This document shows, one piece after another, positions 32,392 through 39,111 of a DNA stretch of 64,000 nucleotides. Below the pieces are notes generated by a model that searched no databases, was not told the DNA's origin, and was given only the letters and a program-made list of their open reading frames with translations. The DNA is from Flavipsychrobacter sp. (GTDB lineage: Bacteria > Bacteroidota > Bacteroidia > Chitinophagales > Chitinophagaceae). A program made the translations under genes and the position numbers. Where the stretch lies: the NCBI GenBank assembly GCA_016787265.1, contig JAEUVF010000016.1:1-64000 (forward strand), written 5' to 3'. How positions within the stretch are numbered: the stretch's first letter is position 1; every line of letters starts with the position of its first letter.

Positions 32392-33735
32392 TTAAGGAGC
32401 TGCTATCCAAAGTGCACTGGCCTTATAACTCTTTTTAATCGGGCCAATTACCTTATCGAGTCCCCCACAATTTCCACAAACCGGTGTAAAAACCATGGTG
32501 TAAGTAACTTCCATTCCGGCATATCTAACATTCTTCGTTCCCGGAGTAAAACTCGGTATACCCATATCATTTTCAACTTCAATGGATCCTGCAATTGAAA
32601 ATCCTTCAACTCCCATTCTTTCATGCGTCAGCGATTCCCAAACCCATGTGGTAGGATTTAGCCCCGTCAGTCGTATCATTCCCTTTTCGTATGAATAAAC
32701 ACTCCAGGTCAGTCCTTGCAACACTTTCCATTTGAGTAACACTTCCTTTCTCATCTGGTCATATTGAATTTTCCTTATACTAACCGTCTGGGAAACCTCT
32801 TTACCTTCTGAACTCAGATCGGATGCATCCTCGACACATTCATCAATGCAATTTTTATTATCACCTGAAGATCCCCCATCGCCATAAGAAGGATCCAGCT
32901 CTTTCGTTGTACACTCTTCCCATTGGGTCAGGATGGAATAGTCGTCCACTTTACCTGTCTGCATATCGTAAAAGAAGCCAACCAGGTACCAGGTGCTGCA
33001 GTTGGAACAACTGGTGGACTGCGAAAAGCTTGCCATCATCCTGCTTCTGGAAGCAGCTCCTACTTTAATTCGAAGCATATAATTACTGGATTCCCAGGCT
33101 CCATTCACCAACCTCCTGCTCATTTCATGTCTGTAACCCCGATCATAAAATAATAATTCGGCATTCTGATTTCCTACCCTTTCACTGGCAAGCTGATGAC
33201 GGTTTAAAAATCCGGCATGAACCAGCTGAATCAAATCCATTGTAGTACCAGGCTTCGCCAATACTTCAACAATCGTCAGATCGCGAACACCTTCCGGATT
33301 GGTATGAATGACAAGAGCCCTTCCCCTCAGAAATTTTTTATTGGCAAAAGCGCTTTCCAATTCATCAACCGGAGCAACCACAAAATTCCATTCATTGTGC
33401 GAAAAATTTTTTGCAAGCTGCCAGTCAACCACTTTTTCAAGTTTAGCCATCCTTGCAAATAACCGCGCCACCGAATCTTTTGTACCTGTCCACTTTTTTA
33501 ACTGCAGGAAGTCTTTTTCCTTCTGGACCACTTCCTTCGTAAACCATGACCTCGCTTCCTGAATATCCTGTTTTGCTTTAGGACTTATTATGGATTCTGA
33601 TTTTTTACAGGACACCTGGAACATACCAGCCATCAAAAAAATCCATATAAATAATCCGAGCAATTTCCGTTTCCGAATCAACAGCCGATGAATCCAGGTC
33701 TGCATGTATTCGAGTGCTGTTTTCTCCTGGTTCAT
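32392..33735 (-). CDS. Large hypothetical lipoprotein
   Basis: 447 aa from ATG 33735 (alternative starts at 33753 and 33804). A basic stretch (RLLIRKRKLLG) and a hydrophobic segment end in a lipobox-like 'FQVSCKKS', so it is a lipid-anchored protein. A Cys-rich cluster in the middle (STSCSNCSTWY) and another near the end (VCGNCGG) may form disulphides or bind metal. An acidic Gly/Asp/Ser stretch (YGDGGSSGDNKNCIDECVEDASD) separates two halves. No family recognised. Similar multi-Cys lipoproteins occur in Chitinophagaceae without known role. First gene of a possible three-gene unit running to 29887. Confidence 0.55.
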   Translation of the reverse strand: MNQEKTALEYMQTWIHRLLIRKRKLLGLFIWIFLMAGMFQVSCKKSESIISPKAKQDIQEARSWFTKEVVQKEKDFLQLKKWTGTKDSVARLFARMAKLEKVVDWQLAKNFSHNEWNFVVAPVDELESAFANKKFLRGRALVIHTNPEGVRDLTIVEVLAKPGTTMDLIQLVHAGFLNRHQLASERVGNQNAELLFYDRGYRHEMSRRLVNGAWESSNYMLRIKVGAASRSRMMASFSQSTSCSNCSTWYLVGFFYDMQTGKVDDYSILTQWEECTTKELDPSYGDGGSSGDNKNCIDECVEDASDLSSEGKEVSQTVSIRKIQYDQMRKEVLLKWKVLQGLTWSVYSYEKGMIRLTGLNPTTWVWESLTHERMGVEGFSIAGSIEVENDMGIPSFTPGTKNVRYAGMEVTYTMVFTPVCGNCGGLDKVIGPIKKSYKASALWIAAP

Positions 33736-33921
33736 GTTCTCCACTTTTCTCATACTGCACTTGTTTAAATTATGATGTACATTTCTTTGGTTGCCGGCCA
33801 GCAACAGGCATCATGTACAATCTTCCCTACAGCGCCGTCTCACTTCCGGAACTAAAGTACATTGAAGAAAATTACTGTGGCAGGGTGTTTTAACCCTAAT
33901 TGAAAGCGTGAAATCCGGGCA

Positions 33922-33949
33922 TAAAAAAACCGCCTGCAAAACAGGCGGT
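33922..33949 (-). terminator. Terminator of the deoxynucleoside kinase gene
   Basis: ACCGCCTG/CAGGCGGT form an 8-bp stem around a 5-base loop. On the minus strand it is followed by seven T. It begins 21 bp after the kinase stop at 33970. Confidence 0.88.
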
Positions 33950-33969
33950 CATCCATATTTTATAAGTTT

Positions 33970-34605
33970 TTAAAACAAACCGTATAACTGCGCATCTACT
34001 TTGGTAATGATCTCTCCAAGGTCTTCCTCTTTCTCAGCAAATTTGTTCTTGTCGACATCTATCACCAGAAGCGGACCTTCCTTATAACCTTCAATCCATT
34101 TGTTATAAAAATCATTGAGGCGCTTTAGGTAATCCAGGCGAATATTCTCTTCGTATTCTCTTCCTCTTTTCTGAATTTGTCCAACCAGTGTAGGAACCGA
34201 AGCCTGCAGGTAAATCAGCAGATCGGGTGGCTGCACCATGGATTTCAGAGTCTGAAAAAACTGGAAATAGTTTTCAAAATCACGCTTGCTCATCAACTGC
34301 ATTTCATGCAGGTTGGGTGCGAAAATATGAGCATCTTCATAAATGGTACGATCCTGCACAACGGTTTCTGTACCACGATGTATTTCCAGTATCTGATTGA
34401 TCCTGCTATTCAGGAAATAGATCTGGAGATTGAAACTCCATCGAGGCATATCTTCATAAAAATCATTGAGGTAGGGATTATGATCCACATCTTCAAACTG
34501 CGGAATCCATTTGTAGTGTTTACTCAGGAGCTCTGTCAGCGTGGTTTTACCGGCACCGATATTTCCAGCCACCGCAATATGCTTTGGTTTTTTTCCTTTC
34601 GCCAT
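33970..34605 (-). CDS. Deoxynucleoside kinase
   Basis: 211 aa, the size of the dCK/dGK/TK2-like family. It phosphorylates deoxynucleosides in salvage, making dNMPs for DNA synthesis. The P-loop GNIGAGKT is at residues 14-21. 'VVQDRTIYEDAHIFAPNLHEMQ' is the DRS-like substrate motif, and 'QIQKRGREYEENIRLDYLKRLNDFYNKW' is the lid with two basic residues. Base preference (dA, dG or dC) is not readable. Monocistronic, with a strong terminator; trpS lies just before it on the same strand. Confidence 0.9.
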   Translation of the reverse strand: MAKGKKPKHIAVAGNIGAGKTTLTELLSKHYKWIPQFEDVDHNPYLNDFYEDMPRWSFNLQIYFLNSRINQILEIHRGTETVVQDRTIYEDAHIFAPNLHEMQLMSKRDFENYFQFFQTLKSMVQPPDLLIYLQASVPTLVGQIQKRGREYEENIRLDYLKRLNDFYNKWIEGYKEGPLLVIDVDKNKFAEKEEDLGEIITKVDAQLYGLF

Positions 34606-34648
34606 AAAATGTTTCCTGGATCTTTACCAGGGTGTTGAATATAGGAAA

Positions 34649-35656
34649 TTAATAGTATTTCAATCCGATTGCTTCTCTCACTTTTTCCATCGTAGCGGAT
34701 GCACTTATGCGCGCTTTTTCTGCTCCCATTTCCATGATGCGGCGAAGGTAAGCCTGATCCTGCCGGATACTTTCAGCTTTCTCGCGGATAGGCGCTACGA
34801 AACTGATCATATCCTCTGCCAGTTGTTTTTTCATATCACCGTACCGGATGGCTGCTTTATTATAATCTTCTTCAAATTTTTGAATGGTATCCGGTCCGCT
34901 CACCAGCTTCATCAGCAGGAAAATATTCTCGATATAATCCGGCATGGGCATATTGGGTGCACTGGGACCCGCATCCGTTTTTGCCTTCATAATTTTTTTA
35001 CGGATCAGGTCATCCGTATCGGAAAGAAAGATCGTGGCATACTGATTTTCACTCTTACTCATTTTCCCGGTACCATCGAGACTAGGCACTTTGATGAGTT
35101 CTTCACCAAAGTTGAAGGCAAAGGGTTCAGGGAAAACATCCTCATAGCGATGATTGAACCGGTTGGCAAAATTCCGGCTCATTTCAAGGTGTTGTTCCTG
35201 GTCTTTCCCAACGGGTACCAGGGTAGCACGATGAATCAGAATATCAGCAGCCATTAAAACCGGATAGGTCAGCAAACCTGCGTTAACGTTTTCCGGGTGC
35301 TGACGCACTTTATCCTTGAAAGTGGTGGTTTTTTCCAATTCACCTTTGTAAGCCAGCATGTTCAACAACATGAAGAGTTCACCCGTTTCATAGACATGGC
35401 TTTGGCAATAAAGGGCAACTTTTTCCGGATCCAGTCCGCATGCTATGTTTTCTGCCAATACCCGCTGAACATTGGGTTTCAATTCACGGGTATCCGGATG
35501 TGTTGTAAGGGTATGGATATCTGCCACCATAAAATAACAGGTATAATCTTCCTGCATACGTACATAATTACGCATGGCGCCAAAATAATTACCCAGATGC
35601 AGGAATCCCGTACTGCGGATTCCACTCATTACAATCCCTTTTTTTCCATTTTCCAT
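34649..35656 (-). CDS. trpS: Tryptophan-tRNA ligase
   Basis: 335 aa, standard for bacterial TrpS. It charges tRNA-Trp. The class I signatures are present: 'TGFLHLGNY' (HIGH equivalent, His20-Asn23) and KMSKS at residues 198-202. 'ADIHTLTTH' and 'VPVGKDQEQHLEM' are the conserved tryptophan-binding parts. TrpS is the target of the HipT kinase in E. coli O127; a HipT-like gene lies at 4.5 kb here, but a link is only possible, since trpS is a housekeeping gene. Divergent from gatC with 40 bp between starts. Confidence 0.96.
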   Translation of the reverse strand: MENGKKGIVMSGIRSTGFLHLGNYFGAMRNYVRMQEDYTCYFMVADIHTLTTHPDTRELKPNVQRVLAENIACGLDPEKVALYCQSHVYETGELFMLLNMLAYKGELEKTTTFKDKVRQHPENVNAGLLTYPVLMAADILIHRATLVPVGKDQEQHLEMSRNFANRFNHRYEDVFPEPFAFNFGEELIKVPSLDGTGKMSKSENQYATIFLSDTDDLIRKKIMKAKTDAGPSAPNMPMPDYIENIFLLMKLVSGPDTIQKFEEDYNKAAIRYGDMKKQLAEDMISFVAPIREKAESIRQDQAYLRRIMEMGAEKARISASATMEKVREAIGLKYY

Positions 35657-35678
35657 AGCGCGGCGAAGATAAGAACCT

Positions 35679-35686
35679 TATTTTTG
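35679..35686 (+). promoter_or_regulatory. Possible -7 box of gatC
   Basis: TATTTTTG matches TAnnTTTG and ends 10 bp before the gatC ATG. A matching -33 element would lie inside the trpS start region and is not clear. If used, the transcript has only a few bases of leader. Confidence 0.4.
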
Positions 35687-35696
35687 TTCATAGCAT

Positions 35697-35987
35697 ATGG
35701 AACTGACAAATGACATGATACGGCAACTGGCTCAATTAAGCCGGCTTCACATCGAGGAGGCAGACCTGCCACGCCTGAAGGAAGACCTGGGCAGGATGAT
35801 CCATTTTGTAGAAAAACTCAAAGAACTGGATACCACCGGAGTGGAGCCCCTGCTTCATATGACGGATAATGTGGATGTGTTAAGGCCGGATCAGCTTAGC
35901 CCTTCACTGAACCGTTCAACCGCTTTGGCCATTGCACCAGACGCAGATGATCAGTACATTTATGTTCCTAAAGTGATTAAAAAATAA
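35697..35987 (+). CDS. gatC: Asp-tRNA(Asn)/Glu-tRNA(Gln) amidotransferase subunit GatC
   Basis: 96 aa. 'MIRQLAQLSRLHIEEADLPRLKEDLGRMIHFVEKLKELDTTGVEPLLHM' is the whole GatC signature, ending with 'LRPDQL' and 'APDADDQYIYVPKVIK', the typical C-terminus. GatC stabilises the GatA-GatB complex that amidates mischarged Glu-tRNA(Gln) or Asp-tRNA(Asn). gatA and gatB are not adjacent. The gene is followed after one base by an ABC-transporter ATPase, so the two are co-transcribed. Confidence 0.95.
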   Translation: MELTNDMIRQLAQLSRLHIEEADLPRLKEDLGRMIHFVEKLKELDTTGVEPLLHMTDNVDVLRPDQLSPSLNRSTALAIAPDADDQYIYVPKVIKK

Positions 35988-35988
35988 T

Positions 35989-36702
35989 ATGAGTGAATCC
36001 ATTATACATTTAGAAGGTATCCATAAGAGTTATTATATGGGTAAGCAGGCGATTCCGGTATTGAAAGGTATCAACCTGGATATTTTCCGGAACGATTATG
36101 TTGCCCTGATGGGTCCCTCAGGCTCCGGAAAGAGCACCCTGATGAATATTCTGGGTTGTCTGGATTCACCCACCATGGGAAAATACATTTTAAATGGTCA
36201 GGATGTTTCCAAAATGGAAGATGATGACCTGGCTACAGTACGTAACAAAGAAATCGGGTTTGTCTTTCAACAGTTTAACCTGCTGCCCAGACTAACCGCC
36301 GCCGAGAATGTGGCATTGCCCCTGGTGTATGCCGGAATTCCTAAAAAACAACGAATCGAAATGGCATTGGATGTGCTGAGTCGGGTGGGACTGGCAGACA
36401 GAAGTCATCACAAGCCCAATGAACTCAGTGGTGGGCAGTGCCAGCGGGTTGCAATCGCAAGAGCCCTGGTGAATAATCCAACCCTGATATTGGCGGATGA
36501 ACCGACCGGCAACCTGGATTCCAAAACATCTGTAGAAATCATGGCCATCTTCGATAAAATTCAGGCAGGCGGAAATACCGTAGTGCTTGTTACACACGAA
36601 GAAGATATCGCACAACATGCCCATCGGATTGTTCGGTTAAGGGATGGCCTGATTGAAACGGACCGGGTGAATGTTCGGCAGCAGGCTCCGGCACTCCACT
36701 AA
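35989..36702 (+). CDS. ABC-transporter ATP-binding protein, MacB/LolD class
   Basis: 237 aa. Walker A is GPSGSGKST (about residues 41-49), the signature is 'LSGGQCQRVAIARAL', Walker B is 'ILADEPTGN' and 'VLVTHEED' is the H-loop. The pattern 'YYMGKQAIPVLKGINLDIFRNDYVALMGPSGSGKSTLMNILGCLD' is typical of the MacB/LolD/FtsE-type ATPases. In Bacteroidota these serve mechanotransmission ABC transporters with a FtsX-like permease. No permease is adjacent; gatC is upstream by one base and a corrinoid adenosyltransferase follows. The transported substrate is unknown. Confidence 0.92.
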   Translation: MSESIIHLEGIHKSYYMGKQAIPVLKGINLDIFRNDYVALMGPSGSGKSTLMNILGCLDSPTMGKYILNGQDVSKMEDDDLATVRNKEIGFVFQQFNLLPRLTAAENVALPLVYAGIPKKQRIEMALDVLSRVGLADRSHHKPNELSGGQCQRVAIARALVNNPTLILADEPTGNLDSKTSVEIMAIFDKIQAGGNTVVLVTHEEDIAQHAHRIVRLRDGLIETDRVNVRQQAPALH

Positions 36703-36744
36703 ACTTTCTGCATCGTTTCTTGTTTCAAAAGGAAGTAGAATACC

Positions 36745-37305
36745 ATGGCTTTAAAAATTTATACGAAAACCGGAGACGCCGGGAATACGTCTCTTATCGG
36801 GGGTACTAAAGTACCCAAGAGCCATATCCGCATTGATTCTTATGGAACGGTTGATGAGCTGAACTCCTATATCGGGCTCTGCAATGACCAGTTGCAGGAT
36901 GCCGAATCAAAGCACCTGCTGAAAGAAATCCAGGACAGGTTATTTACCATAGGATCTTCACTGGCCTGTGATCCGGACCGGGAGCCGATGATGAAGATTC
37001 CGGACCTGAAAGAATCGGATGTGGTGCTTCTTGAACAGGAAATTGACCGGATGAATGAAAAGATTCCGCCGATGCGTTCCTTTATTCTTCCTGGAGGGCA
37101 TGTGGCTGTGTCATCCCTTCATGTGGCAAGGTGTATCTGCCGGCGTGCGGAACGATTGTGTGTTGAACTTCAGCAAAGCGGCGGATTTGTAGATTCCCTG
37201 GTGATCAAATACCTGAACAGGCTGAGTGATTACCTGTTTGTACTGAGCAGGTATACCGGGCATTTGCTGGGGGTGGAAGAAGTGCCGTGGAAAGCGAGGA
37301 CGTGA
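36745..37305 (+). CDS. Cob(I)yrinic acid a,c-diamide adenosyltransferase, PduO type
   Basis: 186 aa. It transfers the adenosyl group from ATP to Co(I) corrinoids, making coenzyme B12. The N-terminal ATP motif 'YTKTGDAGNTSLIGGTKVPKSHIRIDSYGTVDELNSYIGL' and the C-terminal 'ARCICRRAERLCVEL...VIKYLNRLSDYLFVLSRY' are the two PduO/MMAB signatures. It fits B12-dependent methylmalonyl-CoA mutase, common in the phylum, though that enzyme is not in the window. Six 7-bp repeats start exactly at its stop codon. Confidence 0.94.
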   Translation: MALKIYTKTGDAGNTSLIGGTKVPKSHIRIDSYGTVDELNSYIGLCNDQLQDAESKHLLKEIQDRLFTIGSSLACDPDREPMMKIPDLKESDVVLLEQEIDRMNEKIPPMRSFILPGGHVAVSSLHVARCICRRAERLCVELQQSGGFVDSLVIKYLNRLSDYLFVLSRYTGHLLGVEEVPWKART

Positions 37306-37343
37306 GAAGTGAGAAGTGAGAAGTGAAAGGTGAAAGGTGAAAG
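37302..37343. repeat. Six 7-bp tandem repeats at a stop codon
   Basis: Three copies of GTGAGAA are followed directly by three of GTGAAAG. The first copy contains the adenosyltransferase stop TGA (37303-37305). A looser AGTGAAAGGT follows. Slippage would change copy number but not the protein end, because the stop is in the first unit. Confidence 0.8.
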
Positions 37344-37437
37344 ATAGTGAAAGGTAAAACCTATGGAGCAGCAAACACTCCGATTGGCAGGATTTCGGAG
37401 TTATTAATTTGAAAGTACAATTGGAAAGAGATTTTAT

Positions 37438-37474
37438 AAAAAAGTGGGTACCAGGGGTCTGGTGCCCACTTTTT
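37438..37474. terminator. Bidirectional terminator after the adenosyltransferase
   Basis: AAAAAGTGGG-TACC pairs with GGTG-CCCACTTTTT around an 8-base loop, with A- and T-runs at both feet. It lies 130 bp after the adenosyltransferase stop. Confidence 0.85.
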
Positions 37475-37502
37475 GCTTTTGAGTGAGACCTTATCCATGC
37501 TG

Positions 37503-37627
37503 TGAGCCAATTTTTCTATCGGTGAGCCAATTATGGGAGTTGATGAGCCAATTCAGGCTGATTTTGGGCTAAATCTGGAATTAAATGAGCCAATAAGGGG
37601 AGCTCATGAGCCAATTCAGGGGGCAAA
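37503..37627. repeat. Array of TGAGCCAAT at a 21-bp period
   Basis: TGAGCCAAT occurs at 37503, 37523, 37544, 37586 and 37607. A degenerate copy, TGGGCTAAA, sits at 37565, exactly in phase. The steps are 20, 21, 21, 21 and 21 bp, i.e. two turns of B-DNA. The 9-11 bp core is conserved and the rest of each unit is variable, as expected for a row of protein-binding sites rather than a plain satellite. Confidence 0.85.
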
Positions 37628-37730
37628 ATTGGGTGGGGATGAAGAGGATTGATTTCCAGTATCAATGGTACTTTTTTGGGTAACAACTTATGCCGACCTA
37701 CACTATCCCCGGATCAATTTTATTTTGCTC

Positions 37731-37770
37731 ATCCTACGTAATCCTACCTGATCCTACGCAATCCTACGTC
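37731..37770. repeat. Four 10-bp tandem repeats ATCCTACGnn
   Basis: Four units in a row: ATCCTACGTA, ATCCTACCTG, ATCCTACGCA, ATCCTACGTC. The first seven bases never change. The 10-bp period places every unit on nearly the same face of the helix. An extra TTGCTC-ATCCTACG boundary precedes them. Confidence 0.85.
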
Positions 37771-37938
37771 TTTCCTTTGCCCCACCACCAGCCCAGAAGC
37801 GCCCAGGTTCCAATTCCGGCCCCTTTCTCCCTTCTGATTCTTTTGACCCGGCGATTGTTGCTAACTGAATTCGGTTATTTTTCGATGACTATTCCGGCAT
37901 CATCAACCGCTCCCGGAAAATTGTTTGGAGGCGCTGGT

Positions 37939-37994
37939 TCCCCCCTCTTCCTTTCCTCCATCCTCCTTTCTTCCCTCTTCCTTTCCTCCGTCTT
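37939..37994. repeat. Polypyrimidine tract with internal 17-bp repeat
   Basis: Almost pure C/T on the plus strand over about 56 bp. CCCTCTTCCTTTCCTCC occurs at 37943-37959 and again at 37973-37989, 30 bp apart. Such tracts can form triplex (H-DNA) structures. The tract ends a few bases before the stop of the LolD-like gene. Confidence 0.7.
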
Positions 37995-37999
37995 CCATG

Positions 38000-38650
38000 C
38001 TATACTATCTTCCCATCCTTCATATGTACTACCCGATCACTCATTTGGGCGAGTTCTTGATTGTGGGTAACGATCAGAAAAGTTTGGTTGAGTTCCTTTC
38101 TTAATTGAAAAAACAGTTCATGCAGGTCCCGGGCATTGGAGGAATCCAGGTTGCCCGTTGGTTCATCTGCGAATACTATCCTGGGATTATTGATCAGGGC
38201 CCTGGCAACTGCCACCCGCTGCTGCTCTCCTCCGGAGAGCGCTGAAGGCTTGTGATCAATCCGATGTCCGAGGCCCAATCGTTTTAACAGCTCCTGTGCG
38301 CGGACTTCCACCTCTTTTTTAGGCTTTTTGGCGATCCAGCCAGGAATACAGACATTCTCGAGAGAGTTGAATTCAGGTAAAAGGTGGTGAAACTGAAAAA
38401 CAAAACCGATATACTGGTTGCGGAAAGCAGCTAATTGTCGGGCACCCATGCCTGTGACCCTGGTATTGTGAAGCATTACCTCTCCCTGATCGGGCTGGTC
38501 GAGGGTACCGAGAATATGAAGCAGACTGCTTTTCCCAGCGCCGGAAGATCCTACTATACTAACAATTTCACCTTCCTGTACCGAGAAATCCACCCCTTTT
38601 AACACTTCCACCGATCCATAGGCTTTATGAATATTTCTTGCTTCGAGCAT
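38000..38650 (-). CDS. lolD: Lipoprotein-releasing ABC ATPase, LolD-like
   Basis: 216 aa. Walker A is GSSGAGKSS (about residues 33-41), the signature 'ALSGGEQQRVAVARALIN', Walker B 'IVFADEPTGNLDS', and 'LIVTHNQELAQMSDRVVHMKDGKI' the H-loop and tail. It matches LolD in length and in 'IGFVFQFHHLLPEF-SLENV' (the Q-F-H-H-L-L-P-E-F block is LolD-specific). It powers LolCE in moving lipoproteins from the inner membrane toward LolA. The permease is not adjacent. It is divergent from the DUF2795 gene. Confidence 0.9.
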   Translation of the reverse strand: MLEARNIHKAYGSVEVLKGVDFSVQEGEIVSIVGSSGAGKSSLLHILGTLDQPDQGEVMLHNTRVTGMGARQLAAFRNQYIGFVFQFHHLLPEFNSLENVCIPGWIAKKPKKEVEVRAQELLKRLGLGHRIDHKPSALSGGEQQRVAVARALINNPRIVFADEPTGNLDSSNARDLHELFFQLRKELNQTFLIVTHNQELAQMSDRVVHMKDGKIV

Positions 38651-38720
38651 GCAACTATATTGAAAAGATGAAAATCATACGTAAACGAATTGACAATATT
38701 AAGCGTTGTTAGTGAAAGGA

Positions 38721-38751
38721 TTTGGAAATTTCGTATTAACCCCTACATTTG
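38721..38751 (+). promoter_or_regulatory. Promoter of the DUF2795 gene
   Basis: TTTG at 38721-38724 is followed after 19 bp by TACATTTG at 38744-38751, a full match to the Bacteroidota promoter. The ATG is 22 bp downstream. Confidence 0.85.
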
Positions 38752-38773
38752 CCGAAAATTTAAAACCTCTACG

Positions 38774-38995
38774 ATGTTCTGGACACTTGAATTGGCATCC
38801 TATCTGGAAGACGCTCCCTGGCCAGCTACAAAAGATGAGCTGATCGATTATGCCATCCGTAGCGGGGCCCCTATTGAGGTGGTGGAAAACCTGCAGGAAC
38901 TGGAAGACGAAGGTGAAATATACGAGGGCATCGATGATATCTGGCCCGACTATCCCTCCCAGGAAGACTTTTTCTTCAACGAGGACGAATACTAG
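38774..38995 (+). CDS. DUF2795 domain protein
   Basis: 73 aa from ATG 38774. The frame is open 28 codons further, but those run through the promoter. 'MFWTLELASYLEDAPWPATKDELIDYAIRSGAPIEVVENLQELEDEGE' is the family, a small acidic protein that is nearly unchanged across Bacteroidota, ending in 'DIWPDYPSQEDFFFNEDEY'. DUF2795 is predicted to be a small helical domain; its function is unknown, but the strong conservation and promoter suggest an important one. It is directly followed by the left end of an IS1182 element, whose inverted repeat also forms a terminator-like hairpin. Confidence 0.93.
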   Translation: MFWTLELASYLEDAPWPATKDELIDYAIRSGAPIEVVENLQELEDEGEIYEGIDDIWPDYPSQEDFFFNEDEY

Positions 38996-39021
38996 AATAG
39001 GAAACCTACGAATTATAAAAA

Positions 39022-39054
39022 GGGGCTGTCTCAAAAGGACAGCTTCTTTTTTAT
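39022..39054 (+). terminator. Terminator-like hairpin in the left IS end
   Basis: GGCTGTC (39024-39030) pairs with GACAGCT (39038-39044) and is followed by TCTTTTTT. It can stop transcription coming from the DUF2795 gene before the transposase gene. Confidence 0.65.
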
Positions 39055-39111
39055 GTCAAGTTTTAATATTAAGTAATAATGTAATATGATATTTTATTCA
39101 TATTTTAGGGT

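Larger units (their letters stand above)
37306..37999. other. Repeat-rich 700-bp spacer
   Basis: No believable gene is present. The spacer holds, in order: the 7-bp tandem repeats, a terminator hairpin (37438-37474), a 21-bp periodic array (37503-37627), a 10-bp tandem array (37731-37770) and a long pyrimidine tract (37939-37994) ending at the lolD-like stop. Each is listed separately. The gap between the adenosyltransferase and the LolD-like ATPase is the longest non-coding stretch in the window. Confidence 0.75.

Noticed and set aside
37485..37511. Replication origin suggested by TTATCCATG beside the phased array
   Set aside because: Only one imperfect DnaA-box-like word (7 of 9 bases) is visible and no dnaA, dnaN or gidA gene is near. 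rsmG at 20 kb is not accompanied by parA/parB.
37503..37770. CRISPR array
   Set aside because: The units are 21 and 10 bp with no separate spacers of constant length, and no cas genes are present.
37690..38070. 126-aa open frame on the plus strand
   Set aside because: It spans the 10-bp repeats and the pyrimidine tract and then runs antisense into the LolD-like gene. The product is a Ser/Pro/Leu low-complexity string without family features.
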